Assembly (NCBI GenBank): GCA_947495295.1
Contig: CANLYJ010000001.1
Location: forward strand, 1,054,001 to 1,118,000
Direction: 5' to 3'
DNA: 64,000 nt
Origin: an uncultured Paracoccaceae bacterium
GTDB lineage: Bacteria > Pseudomonadota > Alphaproteobacteria > Rhodobacterales > Rhodobacteraceae
Shown here: positions 55,727-64,000 of the stretch, piece by piece
How the letters are laid out: each line of letters begins with the position of its first letter
How positions within the stretch are numbered: position 1 is the first letter of the stretch
Made by a program: the position numbers and the translations under genes
Notes under the pieces: model-generated
Database searches by the model: none
Told to the model about the DNA's origin: nothing
What the model saw: the letters and a program-made list of their open reading frames with translations, nothing else

Positions 55727-56538
55727 CAGGTATCCAGCAGGCTGTCGATGACATCGCTGCTGATGCCTGCCTTGAGCGCTGAAAAATCACCATCCTTCAA
55801 CATCGCCTGCGCCGCGTCATGCATCGCCCGGTGGGTGATCCGTGCCAGTGATGATCCCAGAGAAATCCGCCCGACGCCGATTTTGCCGAATTCGGCGAGG
55901 CTGTTTTTGGCGAAGTGCCCGGCGACAAGCGCGTTGACCGGCGCTGTTGTTGCCTGCACGATTTGGGCCAGTGCATCCATATCGGGTGGCATCGGTGCAT
56001 AAAGGCAATCTGCCCCGGCCTGCTCAAAACCCTGCAATCGCTTGATTGCTTCACCCGTGTCATATTGCCCGCGCAGGATCCCGTCGGCCCGTGCTGTCAG
56101 CACAAAATCATGCGGCAGGGTGCGGGCGGCGTCGGCTGCGGCCTTGATCCTTTCCACGGCCAGATCAAAGGGATAGGCGCTGTCGTTAGGCAACATGATG
56201 TCTTCAATACAGATACCGGCCAGCCCGACCTCTGCCGCCAGGCGTACGGTTTCGGCGCATGTTTCGGGGCTGTCCCCAAAGCCGTTTTCGAAGTCACCCT
56301 GCACGGGGATATCAACGGCGCTGATGATGTCGGCGGCGTGCGCCAATGCTTCATCCCGCGTGAGTGTCCCCCCATCGGGCCGCCCCAACGTGAATGCATG
56401 CGCAGCCGAGGAGGTCGCCAATGACGTGGCCCCCATCGCCTGCATCATCCGTGCCGATCCCCGGTCCCAGATATTGACCATGATCGCGGGGTTTCCTTTG
56501 ACATGCAGGTTGCGGAAGGTTTGGCCGAGGTCAGTCAT
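55726..56538 (-). CDS. isocitrate lyase/PEP mutase family protein
   Basis: 270 residues. The TIM-barrel family is recognised from FRNLHVKGNPAIMVNIWD, VQGDFENGFGDSPE and AGICIEDIM. The reaction cannot be assigned; relatives cleave C-C or rearrange C-P bonds. Its start at 56538 overlaps the ada stop by four bases, linking it to ada in an operon. Confidence 0.8.
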   Translation of the reverse strand: MTDLGQTFRNLHVKGNPAIMVNIWDRGSARMMQAMGATSLATSSAAHAFTLGRPDGGTLTRDEALAHAADIISAVDIPVQGDFENGFGDSPETCAETVRLAAEVGLAGICIEDIMLPNDSAYPFDLAVERIKAAADAARTLPHDFVLTARADGILRGQYDTGEAIKRLQGFEQAGADCLYAPMPPDMDALAQIVQATTAPVNALVAGHFAKNSLAEFGKIGVGRISLGSSLARITHRAMHDAAQAMLKDGDFSALKAGISSDVIDSLLDT

Positions 56539-57584
56539 GCTGTGTTCCTTTGATAGTGTTTTTCGAGGTCGATCAGTTGTCTTTTGCGCCAGAGCCCGCC
56601 GCCATAGCCTGTTAGCGATCCATCGGCCCCCAGCACCCGGTGGCACGGAATGATCAGGGCGATCTGGTTGGCCCCATTGGCCCGGGCCACGGCCCGTGTC
56701 GCTTGCGGTCTGCCAAGGATACACGCCAGATCACTGTAGCTGCGGGTTGTTCCCGCCGGGATATTGCGCAAGGCCGTCCAGACGTCTTTGGTGAATGGGC
56801 TGCCATGCAGTGTCAGGGGGATGTCGAACCGGTCGCAGTCGCCGCCAAAATAGCGTTGCAAGGCGGTTTCCACCTGATCGGTGATCCCAGACCGCCCGAT
56901 GCCAATCTGGCCTTTGGTGGCTTTGCGCAGCCGTTGTAACTCTTTGGGCAATGCCTTGCGATCCGCAAATTCCAGCAAGTGCAGGCTGCGCTGATCGCAA
57001 ACCGCGATCATCGGCCCCATTGGCGTGTTGATGTGATCGGCAAGCAGGAGCGCATCCTTGGCAAAGCTGCCGGGTGCCATGCCCATCAGTTTGGCAAAAC
57101 CCGCCCGAAACGCTGACGGGCTGTCAAAGCCCGCGTCAAGCTGCGCGTCAATCACTTTGCCGGATTTGAGCGTTGTGAACCCATGTGTCAGCCGCCGTTG
57201 CCGCGCCATTTCGAGGAATGTCATCCCGAAGCTGCGCTTGAACGCGCGTCTGATTGTCGAGGGATCATGCCCCATCGCGGTGATATCGGTTTCCGACCAG
57301 CGCCGCGTTGGCTGCTGATCCAGCGCATCAACCAAGGCCCTGATCGCAGGGTCGGGTTGCGCGAGCGGTTGGCATCGTTTGCAAGGTCTGAAACCGGCCG
57401 CAATGCATGCGCCTGCGTCTTCGAAGAACACGCAGTTTTCCTGTTTTGGTTTGCGGGCGGGGCAGGTCAGCCGACAGAACACACCGGTGGAGCGCACGCC
57501 AACATAGGCTCGCCCGTCATAGCTGGCGTCCCGTGCCAGAAGTGCTGCATAAAGCGTGGTATCGTCAGGTAGGTCAAAGAACAT
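56535..57584 (-). CDS. ada: bifunctional DNA repair methyltransferase/activator Ada
   Basis: 349 residues. The N-terminal zinc domain has four cysteines (GVFCRLTCPA, ENCVFF and FRPCKRCQP), then an AraC-type helix-turn-helix (SPSAFRAGFAKLMG), and the C-terminal O6-alkylguanine transferase with IPCHRVLGADGSLTGYGGG. It repairs methylphosphotriesters and O6-methylguanine and activates the adaptive response. I did not find a clear Ada box upstream. Confidence 0.93.
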   Translation of the reverse strand: MFFDLPDDTTLYAALLARDASYDGRAYVGVRSTGVFCRLTCPARKPKQENCVFFEDAGACIAAGFRPCKRCQPLAQPDPAIRALVDALDQQPTRRWSETDITAMGHDPSTIRRAFKRSFGMTFLEMARQRRLTHGFTTLKSGKVIDAQLDAGFDSPSAFRAGFAKLMGMAPGSFAKDALLLADHINTPMGPMIAVCDQRSLHLLEFADRKALPKELQRLRKATKGQIGIGRSGITDQVETALQRYFGGDCDRFDIPLTLHGSPFTKDVWTALRNIPAGTTRSYSDLACILGRPQATRAVARANGANQIALIIPCHRVLGADGSLTGYGGGLWRKRQLIDLEKHYQRNTA

Positions 57585-57634
57585 GACCTACCTATAGTCC
57601 GATTCTGGGGAGCGTGCCGCCGGAAATCGGGCGT

Positions 57635-58813
57635 TTATTGCAGGCTGGCCTGCTTTTTGGCGAAATTGACCAGTTTTTGCAGAGCTGACATATAGCTGTC
57701 ATCGTCAATTGTCATGGCGACCCGTACATGTCCTAGCGCACCCTGACCAAAGCTTTCGCCCGGCATGACCGCAATATGTTCGGCGTCCAGCAGCGCGTTG
57801 GCGAAGCCTTCACCACTGAGCCCGGTCGCCCGAATATCAAGCATCACATACATGGCCCCTTGAGCGGGCACTGCGCGGATGACGTTTTGATCAGCCAGTG
57901 CTTGCAATGTCAGTTCCCGGCGGCGGCGAAAGGGGGCGGCAACCACCTCTTCCGGCTCAGTACCTTGTCCGAGCGCAAATGTGGCGGCGTCCTGGATATA
58001 GCCGGGCACGCCATAGGTCGTGTGCGTGGCCAAGGTGATCAGATGGCCGATCACCTCTGCAGGCCCGCAGACCCAGCCAACCCTACTGCCGGTCATGGCG
58101 TGGCTTTTCGACATGGATCCGACGACAAGTGTTCGTTCGGCCATACCAGGTAGGCTGCGTGGGCTGATATGTGTGCCCTCCCAGACCTGGGTGTCATACA
58201 CCTCGTCCGAGATCAGCCAGAGGTCATGCGTTTGGCACGCCTCGGCGATGCCCGTGAGGACCTGTTCGGAGTAGACCGTGCCGGTCGGATTGTTGGGGCT
58301 GTTGATCAGCAGCGATTTTGCACCGGGCGCAGCCGCCTCAATCGCTGCTTTGGTCGGCTGGAAACCGGTGTCGGGCGAGGTCACGATCGGTTTCGCCACG
58401 GCCCCCACTGACCGGATCGTACCGGGGTAGGTGGCGTAGTACGGGTCGATAAAGAGTGCGGTGTCGCCTTGATCGCAAACCGCGTGATGCGCCGCAAAAA
58501 GGCCAGCCTGTCCACCGGGTGTGATCAGGATGTTTTCCGCTGTGGTCGGCACACCTGTCCGCTGGGTGATCCGTGCGGCCACCGCCGCGCGCAGTTTGGC
58601 TGTTCCGGGAACTTCGGCATAGCCGGTATGGCCGCCGATAGCGGCCTGATGCATGGCATTCAGGATTTCGGGGTTGGTCCGGATATCATGTTCACCGATG
58701 GTCAGTTCGGTTACCGCGACGCCTGCGTCGATCATCCGCCTGGCGCGATAGAACACATCCCACCCGTCAGAGCCGCCACCCGTGATGTTTGTCAGTCGAT
58801 TTGCAAGTTCCAT
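57635..58813 (-). CDS. pyridoxal-phosphate aminotransferase, class I/II
   Basis: 392 residues. The PLP lysine is in VVGSMSKSHAMTGSRVGW, with NSPNNPTGTVYSEQV upstream and the terminal arginine region LGHVRVAMTID. It belongs to the aspartate/aromatic aminotransferase superfamily; substrate unassigned. It stands alone, with soxR following on the same strand. Confidence 0.87.
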   Translation of the reverse strand: MELANRLTNITGGGSDGWDVFYRARRMIDAGVAVTELTIGEHDIRTNPEILNAMHQAAIGGHTGYAEVPGTAKLRAAVAARITQRTGVPTTAENILITPGGQAGLFAAHHAVCDQGDTALFIDPYYATYPGTIRSVGAVAKPIVTSPDTGFQPTKAAIEAAAPGAKSLLINSPNNPTGTVYSEQVLTGIAEACQTHDLWLISDEVYDTQVWEGTHISPRSLPGMAERTLVVGSMSKSHAMTGSRVGWVCGPAEVIGHLITLATHTTYGVPGYIQDAATFALGQGTEPEEVVAAPFRRRRELTLQALADQNVIRAVPAQGAMYVMLDIRATGLSGEGFANALLDAEHIAVMPGESFGQGALGHVRVAMTIDDDSYMSALQKLVNFAKKQASLQ

Positions 58814-58846
58814 GAGGCTGAGGGGAAGCTGGTTTCTGGCCGGAAG

Positions 58847-59290
58847 TCAATCAACCAAATGCGTCAGATTGCGTGGCCCGGGCCCTTCGGCGGCTTTGAC
58901 ATCCGCAGGGTTGTAAAGCGCGCAGGATTTCAGGCTCAGGCAACCGCAGCCGATACATCCGTCAAGCTTGTCGCGCAGTTCCTCCAACGCGGCGATGCGG
59001 GCGTCGATCTTGTGGCGAAACTGGCGGCTGATTCGAGTCCAATCCGCCTTGGTCGGGGCCTTGTGGTCGGGCAGGGCGCGCAGGTGATCTGCGATTTCAC
59101 CCAACGGAAACCCAAGTTTCTGTGCCGCCATGACGAAGGACAACCGCCTGATGTCATGCCCGCCGTAACGCCGGTGACCGCCCTTGTTTCGAACGGGTTT
59201 GACGATGTCATGGGTTTCGTAAAACCGGATCGCGGACACTGCCAATCCGGTCCGGTTTGCAAGATCGCCGACGGTCAGTCCCTGGGCCAT
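58847..59290 (-). CDS. soxR: redox-sensing regulator SoxR
   Basis: 147 residues of the MerR family: helix-turn-helix LTVGDLANRTGLAVSAIRFY and the [2Fe-2S] ligands CIGCGCLSLKSC, an exact C-x2-C-x-C-x5-C. I start at MAQGLTVGD (59290), eight codons inside the longest frame. A sox box lies 16 bp upstream. In non-enteric bacteria SoxR usually answers redox-cycling compounds and controls small local regulons, not SoxS. Confidence 0.93.
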   Translation of the reverse strand: MAQGLTVGDLANRTGLAVSAIRFYETHDIVKPVRNKGGHRRYGGHDIRRLSFVMAAQKLGFPLGEIADHLRALPDHKAPTKADWTRISRQFRHKIDARIAALEELRDKLDGCIGCGCLSLKSCALYNPADVKAAEGPGPRNLTHLVD

Positions 59291-59305
59291 GAAGAAAATC
59301 CTTGA

Positions 59306-59323
59306 TCTCAAGTTAACTTGAGG
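59306..59323. promoter_or_regulatory. SoxR binding site (sox box)
   Basis: TCTCAAGTTAACTTGAGG is an 18-bp near-perfect match to the enterobacterial sox box (CCTCAAGTTAACTTGAGG); only the first base differs. It lies in the soxR/VOC intergenic region with AATGAGAAA following, where the plus-strand -10 is expected. This supports direct SoxR activation of the VOC gene. Confidence 0.85.
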
Positions 59324-59533
59324 AATGAGAAAGGGATTCGTAACGGAAATCCAGAGGAAAAGCTAATGATCTACACCGCGCATCGTTTTCATGTCGTCGA
59401 CCCGTCGGTTGCGGCTGTGTTGCGCCGGGATGGGTTTGGCTGGGATGTTGATGGTGCAAGCCTGATGGTCCCGGCTGACCGCCCGCGTGGGGCGTTGGCA
59501 AGCCTTTGGGATATACTCAGAAGGAGAATACAC

Positions 59534-59923
59534 ATGAGCCGTTTGGAACACGTCAACATTACCGTCGCCGACCCCAAGAAAACTGCTGCAATGCTGTCTG
59601 AACTGTTTGGCTGGCATACCCGCTGGGAAGGATCTGCCGTGAATGGTGCGGGCTATACCGTGCATGTGGGCGATGATGACAGCTATGTTGCTGTCTATTC
59701 GGGATCGGACCCCGAACAGACCATCCTCAAGGCCGATGCCAGCTATCAGATGCGTGGCGGTTTGAACCATCTGGGTGTCGTCGTGGATGACCTTGACGCA
59801 GTGGAGGCGCGGGTGAAGTCCATGGGACTGCAAACCCATAGCCATGCCGATTATGAACCCGGTCGCCGTTTCTATTTTCATGATCATGATGGTGTGGAGA
59901 TTGAAGTTGTCAGCTATGCTTGA
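59534..59923 (+). CDS. VOC (glyoxalase/bleomycin-resistance) family protein, probable SoxR target
   Basis: 129 residues from the ATG at 59534, which has AAGGAGAATACAC before it. Features are MSRLEHVNITVADPKKTAAM, then GGLNHLGVVVDDLDAVEAR and the C-terminal YFHDHDGVEIEVVSYA with metal-ligand-like His and Glu. The frame stays open upstream to an ATG at 59366, which has its own AGAGGAAAAGCTA and a coding-like 56 residues (MIYTAHRFHVVDPSVAAVLR...). Either a longer fused protein is made or a small upstream ORF reads through. It lies downstream of the sox box. Confidence 0.75.
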   Translation: MSRLEHVNITVADPKKTAAMLSELFGWHTRWEGSAVNGAGYTVHVGDDDSYVAVYSGSDPEQTILKADASYQMRGGLNHLGVVVDDLDAVEARVKSMGLQTHSHADYEPGRRFYFHDHDGVEIEVVSYA

Positions 59924-59950
59924 CCCTCACCCAGCGTGAGGCGGCATGAC
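59920..59950 (+). promoter_or_regulatory. MerR-type operator and promoter
   Basis: TTGACC (59920-59925) and CATGAC (59945-59950) are separated by 19 bp, the long spacing that MerR-family activators correct. CCTCAC-N5-GTGAGG (59925-59941), a perfect inverted repeat, sits in this spacer. It precedes the MerR gene, so autoregulation is likely. Confidence 0.5.
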
Positions 59951-59956
59951 GGGCGT

Positions 59957-60730
59957 ATGAAGACCCGAATCAAGGAATATTCAGTGGGCGAGCTGGCCCG
60001 ATTGTCCGGCGTGACGGTGCGCACCTTGCACCATTACGACGCGATCGGGTTGCTGCGCCCGGCCCATGTCGCCCGCAATGGCTATCGCAGTTATGGGCGC
60101 GCGGAATTGCTGCGCTTGCAGGAGGTGCTGTTTTATCGCGCCTTTGGCCTTTCCCTGCGCGAGATTGCTGCGGTGCTGGCGGATGAGGCGGATGCTGTCA
60201 CCCGGTTGCGCGCGCATCGTGATCGGTTGGCGGCACAGGCAGACGAGGCCCGCCGCCTGCTGGATACCCTTGATCGGACAATTGCAACGCTGACCAAGGA
60301 AACAGATATGTCTGATCATGATCTTTATGCGCCGTTCGATGCGGCTACCCAAACTGCCTATGAGGACTGGCTGATCGGAACTTATGGCCCCGATATGGCA
60401 GCCCGGATTGCCACATCGAAAGCGGCGATTGCCGCGATGCCGGATGGCGTTGCCGGGGCAATGCAAGAACTGCAGGTGATCGAGGCGCGTCTGGTTGCAG
60501 CATTTAAGGCCAGGGTGGCGCAGGCGGAACTGCGTGCTGATCTGGACGCGCATCGCGCGTTGATGTCCCGGATCTGGGGTGAGGATTGCACGCCAGAGGC
60601 TTATGCCGGTTTGGCTGATCTGTATCTATCGCATGAAGATTTTATCACTCGTTATGAGAGGCTTGCGCCGCGCTTCTCACGTTGGTTGCCCAGGGTGATG
60701 AAGGCCTATGCCGCGCAAATTTCTGCCTGA
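59957..60730 (+). CDS. MerR-family regulator with TipAS-like effector domain
   Basis: 257 residues. The MerR helix-turn-helix reads YSVGELARLSGVTVRTLHHY, a coiled coil follows, and the C-terminal half (DWLIGTYGPDMAARIATSKA to the end) resembles the TipAS thiostrepton-recognition domain, which binds thiopeptide-like or hydrophobic ligands. The ATG at 59957 is preferred over the GTG at 59936. It ends in a 25-base convergent overlap with the YjbR gene. Confidence 0.85.
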   Translation: MKTRIKEYSVGELARLSGVTVRTLHHYDAIGLLRPAHVARNGYRSYGRAELLRLQEVLFYRAFGLSLREIAAVLADEADAVTRLRAHRDRLAAQADEARRLLDTLDRTIATLTKETDMSDHDLYAPFDAATQTAYEDWLIGTYGPDMAARIATSKAAIAAMPDGVAGAMQELQVIEARLVAAFKARVAQAELRADLDAHRALMSRIWGEDCTPEAYAGLADLYLSHEDFITRYERLAPRFSRWLPRVMKAYAAQISA

Positions 60731-61044
60731 GCCTTTTTCGCCAAGTTTTTGAAGATGATGTCGTAGGACGTTTGGATGCGATGGCGCAATTCATCTTCGC
60801 CCGCATCGAAACTGACAAGCACCCAGCTTTTATGGAAATAGGGTGCTTTGGTTGCGGCGCCTGCGTCGATCAGCATCTGGGCTGTATCGACGCTGTCGGT
60901 CTTGGTGCAGACCCCGTCGATCCGGTCCCCAAAACAGGCGAACATTTTGCCTCCGACTTTCCAGCTATCAAGCTCTGTCGTTGGATCAGCGGCGGTTGCC
61001 CCGGGCAATGCGGCACAGATTGTGTTGACCATTTCGCGCGACAT
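60706..61044 (-). CDS. MmcQ/YjbR family DNA-binding-like protein
   Basis: 112 residues. The YjbR fold is recognised from EMVNTICAALPGATAADP, WKVGGKMFACFGD and the C-terminal SYDIIFKNLAKK. The biochemical role is unknown. I start at MSREMVNTI (61044); the upstream extension overlaps the divergent DUF1697 gene. No clear ribosome-binding site. Confidence 0.82.
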   Translation of the reverse strand: MSREMVNTICAALPGATAADPTTELDSWKVGGKMFACFGDRIDGVCTKTDSVDTAQMLIDAGAATKAPYFHKSWVLVSFDAGEDELRHRIQTSYDIIFKNLAKKAQAEICAA

Positions 61045-61078
61045 GTCCTTATTGTGCCGCAAGAACGGAGGGAGAACA

Positions 61079-61609
61079 ATGCCGAAATTCGTGGCGTTTT
61101 TGCGGGGCATCAATGTGGGCGGACATCGCAAAATACCGATGTCGGATTTGCGTCGGCTCTGCGTCGGCATAACGTCGGACCCCGGCCTGCGGTCCTACAT
61201 CGCTTCTGGTAATCTTGTGTTTGCTGCAGATGGCAATGCTGATCAGCTCACTGCGGCGATTGCCGGTGGGATCAAGTCGACATTTGGTTTTGACGTGCCG
61301 GTTCTGGTTCTGGAAGAGACCTACCTGCGCGAGGCCCTGAACAACTGTCCGTTTCCGCGTAATGCGGGGAAATTGGTGCATGGCTATTTCTGCTTTGATG
61401 ATCCTGTGTTGGATGAGACCCGAGCGGACGCGCTGAAGACGCCGACAGAGGCGGTGGCCGTAGACGGTCGGACCGTTTGGCTGCATGCGCCGGGTGGCAT
61501 TGGCCGCTCCAAGCTGGCCGCCAAGATGGAGCAGCTGATTGGAGTGGATGCCACGGCCAGGAACTTGAACACCGTTATCAAGATGGTTGAGATGCTGGAT
61601 GACCGGTAG
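61079..61609 (+). CDS. DUF1697-domain protein
   Basis: 176 residues. MPKFVAFLRGINVGGHRKIP at the N-terminus and SYIASGNLVF are typical. GGAGGGAGAACA precedes the ATG. The stretch RRLCVGITSDPG (about residues 25-36) replaces the usual LxxxLGF helix and coincides with the 11-bp GTCGG array in the DNA, which changes frame at each unit. The reading frame is nevertheless intact. Function unknown. Confidence 0.82.
   Translation: MPKFVAFLRGINVGGHRKIPMSDLRRLCVGITSDPGLRSYIASGNLVFAADGNADQLTAAIAGGIKSTFGFDVPVLVLEETYLREALNNCPFPRNAGKLVHGYFCFDDPVLDETRADALKTPTEAVAVDGRTVWLHAPGGIGRSKLAAKMEQLIGVDATARNLNTVIKMVEMLDDR
61141..61178. repeat. four GTCGG units at exact 11-bp spacing (inside the DUF1697 gene)
   Basis: GTCGG begins at 61141, 61152, 61163 and 61174, with six bases between. 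The same unit number and spacing occur in the purL intergenic gap at 19027-19064, and the two share TTGCGTCGG and AACGTCGGAC-type words. In the gene it encodes about residues 22-34. Confidence 0.55.
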
Positions 61610-61733
61610 GACGTCAAATGTGACTAACGATCATCCGGCCTGGACCCGGAAGCGATCCCGGAGGGTAGATTTACCACGCGGAGAACGATCGCGACGTTGG
61701 ACTGTTGCCTTGATGTTTGGTTGGCGGACAAAT

Positions 61734-61803
61734 CAGACTTTCTCGAAAGTCTGACAACAAATCCTCTTGGAGGATTTGCCCCAATTTCTCTGAGAGAAAT
61801 TGG
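61734..61803. repeat. three tandem perfect hairpins in the gap before pobA
   Basis: Three adjacent perfect inverted repeats: CAGACTTT/AAAGTCTG (61734-61753), CAAATCCTC/GAGGATTTG (61758-61778) and CCAATTTCTC/GAGAGAAATTGG-type (61781-61803), with loops of 3-4 bases. They differ in sequence, so they are not copies of one unit. They lie in a 404-bp gene-free gap (61610-62013), whose other parts show no ORF, tRNA or clear promoter. They could be part of an RNA or a dispersed intergenic element. Confidence 0.6.
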
Positions 61804-61941
61804 TTCCTTCAGCGCCGCCTGTCGCTAATCTAAAGAACTGTAACAAGATCTGCTGAGCGTCGAAAGCCGTCATCATCATTGGAGTCCTTTCACTGGACTG
61901 GACCAGAGCAATAGCGTGACAATTGCCATCCGAAGCGTTGA

Positions 61942-63183
<1,242 letters not shown>

Positions 63184-63195
63184 TGGGGGGATGTA

Positions 63196-63576
63196 ATGTC
63201 TGACCGGTATGAAGACGGCATGGCCGTCCGCCGCGCTGTGTTGGGGGCGGCCCATGTGGATCGGGCAGAGGCTGCCAAGACCGATTTTGACGCCCCGTTT
63301 CAGGCGCTGATTACCGAAGGCGCATGGGGCACGGTTTGGGCCGATGACACGATCAGTCGGCGCGAGCGGTCCATGCTGACCCTTGCCTTGCTGGCGGCCA
63401 CGGGCAATTTCGACGAAATCCCGATGCATGTCCGCGCCTGCGCAAATACGGGGGCCAGTCAGGATGATGTGATGCAGGCCTTTATGCATGTTGCGATCTA
63501 TGCCGGTGTCCCCAAGGCCAATCATGCGATTAAACTGGCCAAGCAGACCTTTGCAGAGATGGAGGCGGAGGGATGA
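63196..63576 (+). CDS. pcaC: 4-carboxymuconolactone decarboxylase
   Basis: 126 residues. It makes beta-ketoadipate enol-lactone in protocatechuate breakdown. The AhpD-like fold motif reads [20 protein letters not shown] and [19 protein letters not shown], with the family catalytic histidine-glutamate region. GGGGGGATGTA precedes the ATG. It overlaps pcaH by four bases. Confidence 0.94.
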   Translation: MSDRYEDGMAVRRAVLGAAHVDRAEAAKTDFDAPFQALITEGAWGTVWADDTISRRERSMLTLALLAATGNFDEIPMHVRACANTGASQDDVMQAFMHVAIYAGVPKANHAIKLAKQTFAEMEAEG

Positions 63577-64000
63577 GACCCCCAGCAGAATATTATCAGC
63601 GTGACCGCGACCGGCATCCGCCAGCCTTGGCGCCCGATTACAAGACATCCGTGTCACGCAGCCCGCGTTTTGCCCCGATCAGTCTGGAACAATCGGTGAG
63701 CGAGGTTACAGGCCCGGTATTTGGTCATCAGGATGTTGGTCTGCTGGATCATGATCTGATCCGCAATTACGCCCAAACCGGCGATCCTGTGGGCGAGCGG
63801 ATTATTGTGCATGGCCGGGTGTTGGATGAGAATGCGCGTCCTGTGCCGCAGACTTTGGTTGAGATTTGGCAGGCCAATGCCGGTGGCCGTTATCGCCACA
63901 AGAAGGATACTTATCTGGCCCCGATCGATCCGAATTTCGGTGGTTGCGGGCGTACCATTACAGACGAGAGCGGTTCTTTCTTCTTTCGTACTGTCAAACC
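63573..64000 (+). CDS. pcaH: protocatechuate 3,4-dioxygenase beta subunit (partial)
   Basis: The first 142 codons are present and the frame is cut by the window end. It starts [20 protein letters not shown], with the intradiol dioxygenase segment [20 protein letters not shown] and [14 protein letters not shown]. The iron-binding tyrosines and histidines of PcaH lie beyond the part visible. The pcaC-pcaH order fits a pcaDCHGB-like operon continuing to the right. Confidence 0.9.
   Translation, partial: MRPPAEYYQRDRDRHPPALAPDYKTSVSRSPRFAPISLEQSVSEVTGPVFGHQDVGLLDHDLIRNYAQTGDPVGERIIVHGRVLDENARPVPQTLVEIWQANAGGRYRHKKDTYLAPIDPNFGGCGRTITDESGSFFFRTVK

Noticed and set aside
61734-61803. Possible CRISPR or tandem repeat array
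   Set aside because: The three units are unrelated in sequence and each is an inverted repeat, not a direct repeat with spacers.

Overview
The window is chromosomal DNA of an alphaproteobacterium of the order Rhodobacterales, most likely the Roseobacter group. I infer this from several combinations typical of that group: a valine catabolic cluster (mmsA/mmsB with acyl-CoA dehydrogenase and 3-hydroxyisobutyryl-CoA hydrolase), transketolase beside a ZapA-type gene and two GAPDH genes, a cytochrome c maturation cluster (ccmE, ccmF, ccmH) with a gene-transfer-agent lysis cassette inside it, a GTTC-N7-GTTC LexA box, and a fused indolepyruvate oxidoreductase. The genus cannot be fixed from the sequence. 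I recognised no insertion sequence, prophage structural gene, CRISPR array, tRNA or rRNA. Coding density is very high, and many neighbouring genes overlap by four bases.

Layout. 1-8.3 kb: the last codons of uvrA, a GIN-domain exported protein, the valine/isobutyrate degradation operon on the minus strand with a divergent LysR regulator, then a CBS protein, coaD and an alpha/beta hydrolase. 8.3-15.8 kb: a DUF1127 microprotein, two GAPDH paralogues with operator-like palindromes and a small membrane protein, a DUF4329 lipoprotein, a PhyH-type oxygenase, transketolase, a coiled-coil protein and ZapA. 15.8-22.3 kb: monothiol glutaredoxin and BolA, purL, a candidate CCUCC-type stress sRNA, a large unknown one-pass membrane protein and a LysR regulator. 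22.4-28.6 kb: IorAB fusion, acyltransferase, murI, argC. 28.6-33.0 kb: ccmE, GTA endolysin/holin/XhlA-like trio, ccmF, ccmH. 33-40.8 kb: enoyl-CoA hydratase, DUF2087 protein, acetyltransferase, gltA, gltX, comEC and lexA. 40.8-46.8 kb: one long overlapping minus-strand operon, trpG-trpD-DUF3592-ung-trpC-moaC-(GIY-YIG/DUF4357)-moeA. 46.9-57.6 kb: divergent polysaccharide deacetylase, PhzF, CPA1 antiporter, acyltransferases, tyrS/anmK, a beta-barrel protein, a PEP mutase-like enzyme and ada. 57.6-64 kb: aminotransferase, soxR with a near-perfect sox box and a VOC-family target, a TipAL-like MerR regulator, YjbR and DUF1697 proteins, then the start of a 4-hydroxybenzoate/protocatechuate operon (pobA-pcaC-pcaH, cut by the window end).

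The most interesting unexplained structures are the candidate CcsR/cuckoo-like small RNA with an RpoH-type promoter in front of purL, two separate four-copy arrays of GTCGG with exact 11-bp spacing (one intergenic, one inside a gene), a run of three perfect hairpins upstream of pobA, and a GIY-YIG nuclease gene fitted with ATGA overlaps at both ends between moaC and moeA. Metabolically the window is mainly core metabolism (valine, glycolysis/gluconeogenesis, pentose phosphate, TCA entry, tryptophan, arginine, purine, molybdenum cofactor, haem-protein maturation). Stress and DNA repair (lexA, ung, ada, soxR) and gene-transfer functions (GTA lysis cassette, comEC) are interleaved with it.
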